From positions 2,327,524-2,391,523 of the forward strand of contig JANPWX010000172.1 in assembly GCA_024734555.1 (NCBI GenBank): DNA of 64,000 nucleotides. The letters run 5' to 3'. Every line of letters begins with the position of its first letter. Positions within the stretch are counted from its first letter, which is position 1. The position numbers were made by a program, and so were the translations under genes. Positions 27,001-39,488 of the stretch are shown here, one piece after another. Origin of the DNA: Trochalopteron elliotii. Its lineage: Eukaryota > Chordata > Aves > Passeriformes > Leiothrichidae. The notes under the pieces are model-generated. The model was not told where the DNA came from and made no database searches. It saw only the letters and a program-made list of their open reading frames with translations.

Positions 27001-28467
27001 GTTTTCAAAACTGTGCAAAAATTTCCACATCCTTTTTTCAATCCAAAAACTCTCTATTCAAATACCAAACCAAATATTATCAACTGAACTGGCTTAATTT
27101 CTTTCTGAAATGCTGGCACAAAAAACACAGGAAAACCACAGAAATGTAAAATTTTACTTACTTGAAAAAATGCAAATTATAATCAAATAAATGATAACAC
27201 AGTACAATGAGCTGAGCACCTGAAATTCAATATTTATAAAGCTAGTGGATCTGTGAAAACAGAATCCTCTAACATGAATATGATTTGAGGATAAAAACAA
27301 AATGGAGATTAATTTCTTCTCCCTCTTCACAAGGATCTAGCATGTTTGCCTTCTGCATTCCTGAGCTTTGCATAGCTTTGCAGCTGTACAAATAATTTTT
27401 TTCTGTTCTTTTAACAAGCATTCCAGATTTCTTATTTGTTCTGCATTATCATGCCAGATAACAGCAGGGATAATGATGCTCCACCCTTTGACCATGAAAG
27501 GAAAAAAGTGTAATTCACTTACCTGGGAAAATAGAAAAGACAGCCAACTGTAATTAAATGCAACCAATCAGGCCTAATTAAAGGAGATGAGACCAAACTG
27601 GAGTGTACTCTTTTACCATCAAGTGTAGATGAACAGCTATACAAGAAACAAATAAGGCCTACTCCTGTGAGGTTTGCCAACCAGCATTTCATCTAACACG
27701 CTTCAATATGATATGGATTAAGAAGAAAAGGACTGCTCTAAGGCCTCAGAGCAGCAAGTCTGTAATTCCATTTAAGCATATGACTATTAAAGCACATTGA
27801 TGGAAAATAAAAGGACCAAATAATCACCTAAAATCTACTGCAAATTTATGCTTTATTTGTACTTAATTATGTCAACTCATCAGAGTCAAAACTAAAAGCT
27901 CCACTGTAAAAGGTAAAATGGCCTTTCCTGAGAAGTTCACAATCCAAACAGATGAGATGGAAAAAGCATGAGATAAAGGAAGATAATCTCTACTTGATAA
28001 CATAAAAATGAAGCACACTCCAAAATCATGGGGAAATAAATTAATTTAACTAAAAACTGAAACGAAATTTCTTGAACTACCCCTTCTTTGTGATGTTGTT
28101 ACATTTCAGGTTTATTGGCCACATTAGGAAATAAATAAATAATGGACATGTTGCTGGAAAAATTTGTAAGATTTTCAATATTTTAATTTTTAAAAAATGC
28201 ATACCAGAAAATGTTAATGAGCTAAAAGTCCCCTAAGTTTGCATTTACACATTCTGGGCTATTTTGATGCCCCTGCTAAAGAAAACTGATCTCACTCAGA
28301 ACTGAAGACATTCTTTTTTCAATGTCACAGCAAAATCTGAAATCTAAAAGTATCTTATTCATCATGCTCCTTTACTCATTTCCTTTAAGCCACTCAGAGT
28401 TATCAAACTAGAAGCAGAGAAGACAAAATGATCACAAGTCACACAGTCAGAAAGAATTTGACAATAC

Positions 28468-28572
28468 CTTTAACTTCTTCATAAATGCTATCATCTGTCG
28501 TTTCACTGTTCACTTGTCCAACATCATCATATTCCTCTTCCTCCTCCTCAGGAATAGTATTAGATCCCGTAT
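28468..28572 (-). CDS. SKAP2: SKAP2 exon: acidic linker with YDDV and YEEV motifs
   Basis: This 105-nt exon encodes D-TGSNTIPEEEEEEYDDVGQ and then VNSETTDDSIYEEVK. It covers the hinge after the PH domain. The DDSIYEEV motif aligns with the region around human Tyr261 (DDEIYEEL), a known Src-family phosphorylation site, and YEEV is a good Src/Fyn SH2 ligand once phosphorylated. The YDDV motif aligns with human YDDVDH. Aligned by eye from the Asp after the PH domain to IYEE, the bird exon has 34 residues where human has about 45: a proline/serine-rich stretch is missing and a run of six glutamates is present. The acceptor is ttacatag and the donor AAAG/gtattg. It enters and leaves in the same phase. 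Confidence 0.95.
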
Positions 28573-28969
28573 CTATGTAACAGCATTTTAAAAAGTTAAC
28601 ATTTAGTAGAAAAGAATGCCTAAGCAGAAATTTATGCAAAATGAAAACAATTCTCGCATGACCTGCTCCTTCCAGTACCTTCTGCTAACTTTTTTTTTCA
28701 CTGTTCAAGGGATAAGAAAGTTTATAGGAAGGAGTTTGCATAAGGGAGAGCTTTCATGCTAAATAGTGTCCTAGGAGAAAAGCAAAAGTCTTGAAAAAAG
28801 AGAAGAGTCATATAAAAGCTGTAACACAATTGAAAACAAGGACTTGCTACTCAAAACTTGGACATGTGGGAATTTTACATGTACTAACATGACAGATAAG
28901 TAAATGGAGAGAACTACCATCACTAAGCAGTATTGGCAATAAAGGCAACTGCTGTACTGGCTGGCTTAC
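28573..28969 (-). other. SKAP2: SKAP2 intron, 397 bp
   Basis: This short intron lies between the PH C-terminal helix exon and the YDDV/YEEV exon. It is AT-rich and contains no recognised element. Confidence 0.93.
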
Positions 28970-29033
28970 CTTGAATTACAAATTTGACTTGCTGTACCCA
29001 TTCCTCAGCTTCTTTGGGAGTGGCAGCTGTAAA
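28970..29033 (-). CDS. SKAP2: SKAP2 exon: PH domain C-terminal helix
   Basis: This 64-nt exon starts in phase 0 with FTAATPKEAEEWVQQ and continues VKFVIQ, then leaves one base that makes Asp with the next exon. It supplies the last PH strand and the C-terminal helix, including the nearly invariant helix tryptophan (in EEWV), and matches human residues 199-220. The acceptor is the tag just before TTTACAG. A second possible acceptor seven bases further in (the CAG of TTTACAG) would lose FT and break the frame set by the preceding exon, so I chose the outer one. The donor is CAAG/gtaagc. Confidence 0.96.
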
Positions 29034-29938
29034 CTATTAAGTGTTTATTAATAACTACTAGCAGTAATGACAAAAACACAACTACAATTTCATTAGCAAT
29101 AAAAAAAGAGGGAATGTAACATTCCCGTCACTTCCTCAAGAAACCATTAGCAATTCTTTTCATGTCTTCTGGTACTTTTCTTGCAAGGATGCTTCTTATA
29201 ATGTACAGCTAATTTTGACAAATTTACGTAATTGAAGGAGAGGATGATGGATTTGAAACTCTGATCAGCAGCTGGCAGCTGTGCAGAAAAAAGCTGCTTC
29301 TCTTCATCAATGTCAAAGCCAGAACTGATGAACAAAATTTGCCCTTGACAATTAGAAGACACCCATGAATTTCTTTAGACTGCTGGGTACAGTTTTCTTA
29401 AAAATGTTCTTGTCAGACTCCAACACACTACCTGACAGCTTAATTAACTGGCTTTCAACCGCAATCTCAGATATTTAAAACTTATTAAACTTACATTCCA
29501 TATTGATGTCTGGCTGATAGATCTCTGAATTGCACAGCTGATATGTGCCTTTTTGTAGGTTTTCCTTGAAAAGCCATGACCAATACAATATGTATTTAAC
29601 ACTGATACATATTTTAACTTTTCTTCACTATTTAATTCATCCAAGAAATCACACAGACACACAATACAATAGATATTAAAATGCTAATATTGAAATGACC
29701 AATAGATAAAGATGATAGATTTCCTTGCTCTTGACCAAAAAGATAATATTTGAACATGTACATACATACGTTTAATCAGATTTTTTTCCTAATATATGAA
29801 TATACAATATAAGCAAGCAAGGGTTTCCTTTTTTCATTAAGATATCAGTGACAGTTGTTTCACTGAAATGTTAATTCAGTAACTAGAATTGTAACAGCTT
29901 TGTCAATTAAATTTCAAGTCAACATACAAAAGTCCAAC
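29034..29938 (-). other. SKAP2: SKAP2 intron, 905 bp
   Basis: This intron lies between two PH-domain exons and interrupts the coding sequence in phase 0. I see no repeat or further exon in it. Confidence 0.93.
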
Positions 29939-30063
29939 CTGATAAATGCGCTTATCTGGAGCAGAGATTTCAAAACAACAATCTTTCTTTGCATCCTTCC
30001 GAAGGCTATTATTCATTCTGATGGTGTAGCCCTCTAAGGCAAATTCACCTTTCTGTTGTTTGT
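29939..30063 (-). CDS. SKAP2: SKAP2 exon: PH domain strands 4-6
   Basis: The exon is 125 nt long, with acceptor ctccaacag and donor CAG/gttgga. Two bases complete an Asp codon and 41 codons follow, among them KQQKGEFALEGYTIRMNN and KKDCCFEISAPDKRIYQ, matching human residues 157-198. The changes from human are conservative (ALEGYTI for AIDGYSV, NNSLRKDAKK for NNTLRKDGKK), as expected for a bird orthologue under selection. The exon ends exactly on a codon boundary, so the next exon starts in phase 0. Confidence 0.97.
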
Positions 30064-32244
30064 CTGTTGGAGATAAAAAACAAAGTTAGAGCTTCATTTG
30101 CAACAGTGAATGTAAGTGGCTCAGCAGGTTATCGTTTATTCAGATTTTGTTTTCTATTTCATGAATTTTACAAAGAACAGGGAGGTTTTTAGCAAAATGA
30201 TTAAGTGATGTTTCTGGAGATAAAGCTTTATTTTAAGGGACGATGTACCCAGAAGTACATTTTTCTGTAGGATGCCTAAGGAATTCCACAGGGGGATGTT
30301 TGCAGATGGTGGTCTTATTTAGTAAGAAGTGTATGTTATGACACTTGTATCTAGGGAAAGCCAAGAACTGGAACTTGCAAGACACGTTTCCTATAAATCA
30401 GTGTCTCTTTCAGGTTCAGTAAACCAATGGAAAAACCTGTCTAGCTCAGAACTTGCTGAGCTCCCTCCTAAACTAACCACTTCACTCAAAAAATAAACTT
30501 CAAGCTTCTTTTTAAGAAATTGGAAAAGCTGCTTTTCACATTCTCCCACCCACTCCCAGATGTGCCTCCTCTCAAACATGGCAAAAATACAGACTGAATT
30601 TTGTTACAAATTCAGGTGTGTGCATCTGTGTTCATTCCAAAAGCATTTCTCTCAAAACAGCAAATGTTTAATTAGCTAATAAAAGTACTGAGCCCTACCA
30701 CAGTTTATTAGATACAGCCATGTGGTTGTTTTAAAGACAATTCTATTTTTCAAAGGTTCTGGTTTATAAAAGTATCACTTACAACAGATCTGGCTTTAAA
30801 TACACTGCATGCTGTGCAAATGGCACCTGTGCACTCCTTTTGAGCCCTTCAAACCAAATTCTACATCAGATTTTATTTGCTCTGGTATATTTTGGCAAAT
30901 GTTAAAAACAAACCAAAAATGTAAAAGTAATTAAGTTTTGCAATTTCTGCAGATCACAGTGCAGCATTCAAGTAAAGACTGGCATCACAGTTCACATTTT
31001 GCTCAGGCAAACAAAGAAAAAAGTGCAGTTGCATATCAAAAAATGCCATTTAGTGTGGGGTTTTTTTTACACAGAAGAGAAAAACATTAATTAACAATAA
31101 GCACCAGGAACAGCAGCAAAACTACTTTAAGTATTGCTGAGTCGAACTTAGGTGCAAACTGAGCATCCATTGCTTACGCTTGTCAACAAAAGGAGAAAAT
31201 TTGTACAGTAGATAAAATAGGAAAACTATGGTTTTCAACAAATTTTTTGTCATATTTCTGGAAATTTAATAGGAAAGAAAATCAGTTTCCACTCCTGAGA
31301 GGGTAAAAATTGGCTAACACAGCAATGTGAATATAAATGGACATAAGGGCAGTCACCAGTCAAAGTCTCTTTCCAGTAATCTTATATGCACATAGACACA
31401 TTCTCTGTCCTTCCACCTTTTTATGAACTCTCACCCAGGGCAGGCAAATACCCAATAACACAAATATATGAGAAAATCCAGGGCACTATTTTATTTTCAT
31501 TTCTAGTCCCTTCCCCCACAGTAAGTTTTATTCTGTCTTAAATAAGTACTAAAAATATAGCACTAATATTTTATATTTGCTCGATCCTCCACCCCTATTT
31601 CAAACAGCACACACATGCAAAATTCATGAAATCACACCAAGGTAGGTATTGGAAATAATAACTTGCAATAGGTTAACTAGGTTCCTTTTAATGAAATTCA
31701 TTTCTGCCTAGGACTGTTATTGTTCCTTCACTTGTGACCTCAGGGAGAAGATGAAGTGAAACACATTAATTTCTCACTCTCCCATGCTGGAGGTTTATCA
31801 AAACCCAAGAAGATAGGAGCATGCAGGCAGAATAAACAAACACCAGGTTCAAAAGGTAAAAACATTTTGTCAAGATAAAAATGAGGCAAGTATTCAAATT
31901 TACTCTCTTGGATTATTTCTGAGACTGCTTCTCTGTGACATGGATGATCCCTTTTATGGTAATATACTTTTTCAGAGCTAATCTCGAATGATCTTTGCAC
32001 TGTTCTTTCAAAGAGCACTGCAGTTAAACCACAAAGATGCTGTACTTTGGAAGGGGATAGTGCATGGCATCCATATCCTATTTGATTGTTTTTCTGTTTA
32101 TACTGTTTTTGTCTTATCTCTCTGAACACACTATTTCAGTGCTAATGAAAATTACCTGTATATGCACCACCAAATATATATGTATCCATCCTTTGCTATT
32201 ATAGTCTTTCAATGACCATTATAGCAATAGACTAGACTTTTGTA

Positions 32245-32273
32245 AAGTAAAAGTAGCATTGCTACTTTTACTT
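32245..32273. repeat. Perfect inverted repeat, 14-bp arms
   Basis: The left arm aagtaaaagtagca (32245-32258) is the exact reverse complement of tgctacttttactt (32260-32273), with a single T between them. A single-stranded form would need a few unpaired bases at the tip. No repeat family or flanking structure was recognised. Confidence 0.85.
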
Positions 32274-32311
32274 CCAATTGTCTTACCAGTAACCTCTGAA
32301 TAAAGTCCAGT

Positions 32312-32815
32312 GTGGTGCAAATGAGGAAATTCTATGACAATGAGGTACTTCTCAGCCCTGACTCAGAAGCTGTTAATGTTGAAAGACTCAGTATGGATTC
32401 ACACTCCCTGTGGCAGCAAGCCAGAGATAAGACCCAGTATGTCCTGAGAAATGGCTCCTCGGCAGAACACAGGTCAGCTATAGCTCAGCTGCCTGCCCTG
32501 ATGGTGACAAACAATGGCGGTCTACAAATGCCATTTGCTCTTGCAGAATACACCTTTTCAGTTAGGACTGGAGGTCAACCCCATTGCCTGATCACCACGG
32601 AGCAAACCATGACCCACAGTAGCTGCTTGGCCAGGCAGAGTAGTCTTGCAGGCAGAGCCTTCCTGGGATCATCAGACTCAACAATCACCTCGACTTCACT
32701 GCTTGGCACAGGCTTGCAGCTAAAAGGGTTTGGACAGACCTGGGCTTTTGGTTTCAAGATGCCCTGTGAAATAAGGGCCACAGTGACTCCTGTGAACTCT
32801 CACATCGCGAGTTAA
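32312..32815 (+). other. Unassigned 504-nt open frame in an intron
   Basis: This is the longest ATG-to-stop frame in the window (167 codons). It lies in a locally GC-richer patch in antisense to SKAP2. The predicted protein has no signal peptide, membrane segment, repeat or motif I recognise. It has no evident promoter, and I saw no polyadenylation signal or A-tract right after the stop. An opposite-strand frame (32575-32781) is also open, as can happen by chance in GC-richer DNA. It could be chance, a decayed retrocopy or a lineage-specific transcript, and chance is the most likely. Confidence 0.15.
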
Positions 32816-35398
32816 ATTGTTTACATCAGAAATATTTTCTGGAGACTGTGCTTTAGGGAGAATTAAACAGTTTCTGATATTTAAAATTAATTGAAGACTT
32901 AAAGATTTTACTTGGAGACTTAAAATTAGATACTGTTAGTTATTATAGCGGGAGTCAACAGTAGTTTCAAGAAGCATATTTACATTACAGATATTTAAAT
33001 TTCATTTTGAACCCCCAAATCAGAGCCAGAGTTTTGCTTAGGCAGCAATACAACAGCACATTTAGGAAGAACTAGGGAGATATATGCTGATGGAACAGAC
33101 TTCTCTGAAGAATGGTAACATTTTTGCTGTCTGTTATTTTCTGAAGATAGAGCTTTTCAATTCAACAACATGAAATACTTAAGCTGTCCCAGATAAACAG
33201 GGATGCAAAAAGTGCAGTATCACTTGTAAAAATAAAAAGGATTGTGAACATCACCAAGCATAAGTTGTTCCACAATGAAGCCATCTCATTTCAGCATAAA
33301 CTGTCCATTGCTCTTATCTGCTCATCCTTCTCTCTCCCCTTCTTCTCATGTCAGGCACAGAACAGAAAAATAAATCTGGGTCTATGTAGATCATTTTGCA
33401 ACAGGAACTTAAAAATCATAAAAAAGTAGTATAGCAGAGGGGAGAGACAGCACTAAGTATTAAATATATATATAGGGGGGCTATACTTAACAGAGAAAAT
33501 TCAGATCTGAATAAAATTTGAAAGCCTTTAAACATTTCTCTTACATATAAACTTCATTCATCCTAAAAACAGTTAAATGTTGTTAACAGAAACAGGGCCA
33601 ATATTATATTGGGTAAAGAGAGTCTCAAGGGAAGCAGAGAACAAGCGTTTTCAAGTAACCTTGTGTAACTAAGTCCATGGGAACATTTAAAACAAAGAAG
33701 GGTAAAGCTTCAATGAGATCTTGAAATTACTGGGTTGTAAATTTGAGGCCTAAGGCGATGTGCTCATATTATTAGCACATGTAAAAAGAATTAGTGCATT
33801 CTGAAGAACAGAGAACTCGGATAGTAGAAAGGAAAAGTTACAGAGAAAGACATAAGGAACAAAGGCAAACAAAGATTTCAGAGAGTGATACAGTATTTAT
33901 AGATACTATTAGAATCTATAATTTAACTCTCTTCATCTTGAAATTAGAAGCCTGTAAGATTTTACAGTTTACATGGCTTCATGCTAAATGTAGTTTCACA
34001 TACTTTTCCATGTGCAGGATGTCTGCTATCTAAAAATAGTTCAGTGTAAGTATCTCCAAAATGGTAATTCCTTTTCCAGCTTTTGGAACGGTCCTTTCCA
34101 AATGCACACACAGAAGTTCTTCCCTTTCAGACAGCAGATCTGAAATGCAATCAACTTTTTTTCTTCTTCTTTCCTTTAATCTAGTCCTCTGAGAAATTGA
34201 AATTGTAAAATAATTAAGAAATGGAGGCAGTGATTTAGGGCACTGAATTGTTTATATTCTGTTTGCTTATACCCAGTAGTTATTTTTTAAATAACACATT
34301 ATTAACAGCAAGTGTGACTCCCAAGGTCTGAATATAACAGTCTCACAGCAGAAGATTCAGTACACATTAAATAGATGCCTTTGATTGCCATCACCCTGCT
34401 GCAACAAAGTCCTGTTGCGCATGCACAATTCCCTTTTCTGCCCAAATATAAGTAGTTCACCCCTGGCCAGATCATCACTATCTTATTCAGAGAAATCCAA
34501 AACTATCATGCCCATGTTAAAACTAAGGAAATTGAAAAAAGAATAAACTTGGACTTTTCTAAAAGCCTCTGAATTATACCCCTCTTTAACATCATATTAG
34601 TGGCAGGCAGGCAGATACCATTTTCAAGTTATAAAAATGAAAATAAATTTTTAGTGCCCATTAGCAGAGGAAAAATTACCATAATGTTATCAATTACTGT
34701 CTTGCTAAACATTTAGCTGATCTCTCCAGTTTGCTGAGACAGAAGGGCATATAACATTGTGGCCTAGTGAGAAAGAAGTAATGAAGCCATTAATTCAATC
34801 ATTTATAAAGCAACAAATTAACTTTCCTTATTCACATGCACTTTGAGGTCTGAAAGGTTATCCATACCATCTCAAGTGTCTGAGGAATCAGGAACAGCCA
34901 GAGATCATACAGAAAAATGATAGGGAACCAGGGTACTCAATACAGGGTGCAACTGCATGGAAGGAAAGAAAAGAGAGGACTGTAAAAGATTTATGGAAGG
35001 AAAGACTATGAAAAGGAGCACCAGACAAGCTTCTCAAAATCCCACCCAGCTCTGACATTTGAATACACTCCTCTGCAATGTTGTGGGCCACATGCTGGCA
35101 ACTGACACTGCAGCACAGGCATAAATATACACGTGCTTCCTGCAACACCTATTTCTGACGCGATTAGCTCAAACATTTAAGTCTTGTTTCTCCATCCACT
35201 CCATTTATCAATGATCAAAAGAAAAAATGTAGATGATTCACTTAGACCTGTCTATACTGCAGGGATAAATTACATTGTTTCGCTACCCAATGCTACACCA
35301 AAGGTAGGAGAAAACAGAAGGAGAAAATGGAAACAAGACATACACCGGCCTGAAGGCATCACAAACTATTGAGGAGATGCTTGGAGTAGTTTAGGTGA

Positions 35399-35417
35399 AC
35401 ACACACACAAACACACA
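35399..35417. repeat. AC-rich microsatellite
   Basis: An interrupted AC dinucleotide tract (acacacacacaaacacaca). Confidence 0.85.
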
Positions 35418-36597
35418 GCCATTTACTGCATTTCACAGGCTTTATCTTGCACTACATGCTTCTGGGCTAGGCCTCACATTTTTCATTATTCAGCTTGGAG
35501 TAAATGATTCTGAAACTCTTCCTTACGTGTTTGTGAGCTTTATACACTTCCACACTTCTTGCTTTCCCAATGCAAAAAGGAGAAAGTTAGAAGAACTAAA
35601 ACTGTTTTGGAAACAACAAATCTATACAAATAATAAAAAGGTATCCTATAGCCTCATGTTTAGCTCTCAGTTACATTTCCACTGATACTTAAACGTGAAA
35701 ATCAAACTTTGGTCGACAAAAAACACACCACAGCAGACACAAAATAGCCTTCACAGATTGTTCACCTATGGCCTGTTTTTAAAAATAGACACAATTCAAA
35801 ACAAGATGGATGCAGAAATCCCTGCTGCCTCTCAGCATTACACCCCCCAACACAAAGGCACTATCAGCCCATCACCCATTTGAAGTGACACAGGCAGCAG
35901 AACTGAGTACGTGCAGAATACTTGTCACTTTGAAACCAGGTCCACAATTTGCACAAAGCCACCAAACCCACACTTCAGTGCTGTTCTGTAGTTGGTAAGA
36001 ACACGCTCTGAATCTCTACACGGTCCAAGTTATCTGGTACAGCATCAAGGGTCACAGTAAAAGAAGGTGGCCCCCAGCACAAGAGTGTACTACAGCAGGT
36101 ACTACTTCTGGCCATAAGAGTGGGAGTGAAAACAGCTGCAGTGAGTAAATGCCAGAGCTGCTCAGGATTGCCTCATCACACACCTCATCCATGCTGACAA
36201 TCTGCAGCTGAACAGCGTGATAAACTGCAGCACGTATGTTCACAAGCATCAGGATGACAGCTTACTTCTAACAGCATGCTAGCCTGCCATGGCTGGGGTC
36301 CAGTTTCTGCACAATGACGGTGAGTTGCTTCTGCACTGGAACAGGCACTTTTACATATGATGGCATCACAGGCCTGAAGAAAGTACCTCTGACCAGTCTA
36401 GAAAAAACCTTTTCTTATTCAAAGGCAACTTCAGGAGTGACTCAGTCATCCATATTACAAGATTAAGTCACTACACCATGCTTAACTAGTTTATCTGCAC
36501 TACAAGCACCAATCCAATGGAGGTAGGGCAGAAATTCATGCATGTGATTTGTTTGCTTCCTCCATAAATCACTGTTTGGAGTCCAGCCATGCCATGC

Positions 36598-36929
36598 TCT
36601 CCACAACTACGTGAAAGGAGGTCATAAGGAGGTGGGGGTCAGTCTCCTTTTCCGAGTAACAAGTGATAGAACAAGAAGAAATAGCCTCAAGTTGCTCCAG
36701 GGAAGGTTTAGATTGGATATTAAGAATTTTTTTTTTCACTGGAAGTGTTGTCAAGTATTGGAACAGGCTGCACAGGGAAGTGGTGGAGTCACCATCCCTG
36801 GAGGTATTTGCTACACATGTAAATGTGGCACTCAGGACAGGGTTTAGTGGCGGGCTTGTCAGTGCTGTGTTAACAGCTGGACTCAATGATCTCAGAGGTC
36901 TTTTCCAACCTAAATGACTCTATGATTCA
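36598..36929 (+). mobile_element. CR1 LINE 3' fragment with terminal repeat
   Basis: This is the sense strand of CR1 3' sequence. It runs from an acaactacgtgaaaggaggt start through cctcaagttgctccaggg, ggaacaggctgcacagggaa and ggtggagtcaccatccctgg, and ends ttccaacctaaatgactctatgatt, the CR1 terminal octamer region. It is about 330 bp and 5'-truncated. The open frames at 36611-36917 are shadows of this repeat. It belongs to a different CR1 subtype from the copy at 20537, because the shared 3' stretch differs (gaggtcttttccaacctaaa against ggttgggag...). Confidence 0.95.
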
Positions 36930-37927
36930 ATACAGTTCTAATGGACCATGTGCCCTCCCACATCATTAGGTTATGGTTAGGAGGACCTTCCCCAAACAAT
37001 CTGCAGCCTACAAAAGCTCTAAATGAATTACCCCCCCAAAAATGTCCATAGATTCATAAACGAAAGAGATACTACAAAATACCACAGTCAATTCCTAACA
37101 TGACACCAACCTTCTGAGTACTAGGGAATGTATTTCCACGTATCTTAACTTTCAATGCAGGTATTAAAAATTGCAACACAGACTTGATAATCAGGTTGTT
37201 GCAAAAGATAAAAAAAAAAAAAAGGACAAAGACAAAGGTGGGTAAGGTGGCTGCCTTAATACAGAGATCGTATGCTAGGAAGCACAAATAATCATCAGCA
37301 CAGCCACAAGGAAAAGAATGTTAAAAAAAAGTCAAACCTTATTTTTTTCTAAAAAAATAGCAGATAAAAATACAAAGATTTTATGGTCAAGAACAATCTT
37401 TATGAACTAGCCATACGTTCTGACAAAAACCTGCCATTTTTAAAGTACTAGGCAATGTGTGTGCATACATATATAAATAAACAGCGCATGATCATTTTCC
37501 AGAGAAAGAAATCAACCAGCACTGTTGTAATCCAAATCAGTATTATACCACACCTCCTCAAAATTTTTGAATAAAGATTGTTCATGATTGTGAGGTTTGA
37601 TCAACTTGTAAATCCCAAGGAAAGAGTATAGAAGAAAAGGGAACATTTAGCAGATATGCTAGCAAAATTCTGAAAACAGGACCTGATGGGAAACGAGCAA
37701 TGTGAAAACTGGACTTCTGATTAGACTCTTTATTTCTTGTGTTTTTAAAGAGAGGATGAGTTTAAATGAGTCAGTATACCAAGGAATGAAACAAACTGGA
37801 GCAAATTACACTAGTCCTTGAATTAAAAAAACCCACATAATAACTACCTGCGGTAATCTCAAAAATAAAACACCAACAATAAGAAAAAAACAAAACTTCA
37901 ATAGAAAGTTTGCCCTGGATTTTCTTC

Positions 37928-37938
37928 GGGGGGGGGGG
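37928..37938. repeat. G11 homopolymer
   Basis: Eleven consecutive G after ttttcttc in the 8.6-kb intron. Confidence 0.9.
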
Positions 37939-38690
37939 TGGAAGTTAGAGAGGGGAAGACATTATTGTACTTTTAAAATTTACTCAGATATACTTATATA
38001 TCATTTAGTTTACCCTTAAACATCAAATGCACATAGCACACAATTTAAACACATTTTATTTTACTTTAAATTTTAAAAATTCGAAGCAATATTACAATAT
38101 TTATGCCAGGTTCTTTCCAAACTGGCCATTTAAAGTTAAAAGTCATCTTCAGATGTTTGCTTCAGTTTCCATGGCTGGCTTTAGTTAAATACATTACTTA
38201 ATTCCTAGCTTTTCCAGAACATAAACTATTTAGAAAGAAAGAAAGAACTCCACTATGCAGCTTTTAGATTAATATTTTCCTGCATAGAACCATCTCTAAG
38301 GAAGTCAGAAGGTATCATTACTAGAGGATGTTTTCAAATTAACATCCTATTTGGAGAGAAAGAACAATTTCTATCTAGTAAAACAGTTGAGTACCAGCAT
38401 ATTATCAAACCAAACAGCCAGCTGTTATTAGCAAAGTATCTTTAAAAGAAACTTATTTTTTTTTCCTCAGTTTCCCTGCTTTAAAAAACACTGACAGGTT
38501 CTGACAAATATTTATGCATTTTAAAAATTCACAGCACTGTCCAAGGATTGTTTAAAAGAAATTAACTTTCTTTTAAAAGTTTTATTCTATTTCTTAAAAT
38601 TACCCTTAATTCACAGTTTCCAACTCCAATAAAATTTTCATATTGTTTTGTGCATTAAAACATCATTGCTTTCATATTTGTTACAAGTAC

Positions 38691-38774
38691 CTTTGTCACT
38701 TCCATAGTAGTAGAAGACCGTCTTGCTGATAGCACACCAACGCTTCTGCCATTCAAAGCCAAGAAAACTGTGGT
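38691..38774 (-). CDS. SKAP2: SKAP2 exon: PH domain strands 2-3
   Basis: This 84-nt exon lies between a ttaatttcag acceptor and a gtactt donor. With its borrowed bases it encodes [18 protein letters not shown] followed by [10 protein letters not shown], almost identical to human residues 129-156. The WQKRW segment is the core of PH strand 2 and holds basic residues of the phosphoinositide pocket. The YYY run is strand 3. It enters and leaves in the same phase (one base carried over), so skipping it would keep the frame but would destroy the PH fold. The intron towards the next exon is 8.6 kb, the intron before it 714 bp. Confidence 0.96.
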
Positions 38775-39488
38775 CTGAAATTAATACAACGTGTTATATC
38801 AGTTTATGCCATTATTGAACAAATATGTGCTACTTCTTTTCAAGGGTGAGGTAAGAGGGAGGAGGAGCTAGGAAAAGAAACTAAGGAAACTAGGAAATGC
38901 ATGGCACTGAGGAGGAAATTAGAAATAAAAATTGGTGGTAAGAAAACAAATAGGAATTTGAAATCACATAAAGAGGGAAGTCATGTGTAACATTAAATAT
39001 AAGGAAACAATGAACAACTTCCTAAATATTTCCTAGAGTTATCGCAGCATTAAGTGGGTATTAAAGTGACAATATAAGATTTATTGAATCAAGGTAAATA
39101 TTGACTGAACCAAAGCTGAGATCAATATTTACCCTCTTGAAGGAAAATAAATCTTGATGCTCACTGAAACATGAAGTCAACATATGGTACTTGTACATAC
39201 GTTCCTAATGTTTTCTTCAAAAATATCTGAAAGTCTCTGAATTACGGCTGACTGGACTTTCACAGCATGATTTTGTTAGTCAATAAAGAATAGGATTTTC
39301 TTTTCATACTATAGGAGCAATTATGTGCTATGCTTCTTTTGCATAATAATGCTTCAATGTTTCAGCTTCTTCTCATTTTATTTATCACTCCTGTATAAAG
39401 TTGTTCATGTGTATAACATCAAATACGAACATATAGACTTCCCAGACATTAAATATGCACTAGCTTTCACAAAGACAGCTAGATTTAC
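38775..39488 (-). other. SKAP2: SKAP2 intron, 714 bp
   Basis: This intron lies between the first two PH-domain exons. Near 39040-39150 are imperfect inverted segments (caaggtaaatattgactgaacc and tgagatcaatatttaccctc) that share a tattgac-like core and could pair weakly. No repeat family was recognised. Confidence 0.9.

Larger units (their letters stand above)
10001..28467 (-). other. SKAP2: SKAP2 intron, 18.5 kb
   Basis: This is the longest complete intron in the window. It contains a CR1 fragment (20537-20772), a T13-G13 tract (17758-17789), a candidate CTCF site on the minus strand (24083-24098), a small hairpin at 14566-14584 (7-bp arms gccctgc/gcagggc) and an imperfect duplication of agcttggagctg at about 17577-17600. 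Blocks 13655-13870 and 19020-19450 are repeat-free and look like candidate conserved noncoding sequence. The open frames at 21071-21511 and 25440-25841 show no recognisable domain. Confidence 0.85.
30064..38690 (-). other. SKAP2: SKAP2 intron, 8.6 kb
   Basis: This intron splits the PH domain between strands 3 and 4. It holds the perfect inverted repeat at 32245-32273, the unexplained open frame at 32312-32815, a CR1 3' end at 36598-36929, an AC-rich tract at 35399-35417, an A14 run at 37210-37223 and a G11 run at 37928-37938. The remaining sequence shows nothing I can name. Confidence 0.88.

Noticed and set aside
28439..28639. 71-to-66-residue single-frame protein around the acidic exon
   Set aside because: It reads through both splice sites of a SKAP2 exon into intron; only 28468-28572 is coding.
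36611..36917. Open frames on both strands
   Set aside because: They lie inside a CR1 3' fragment, which is untranslated in the parent element.
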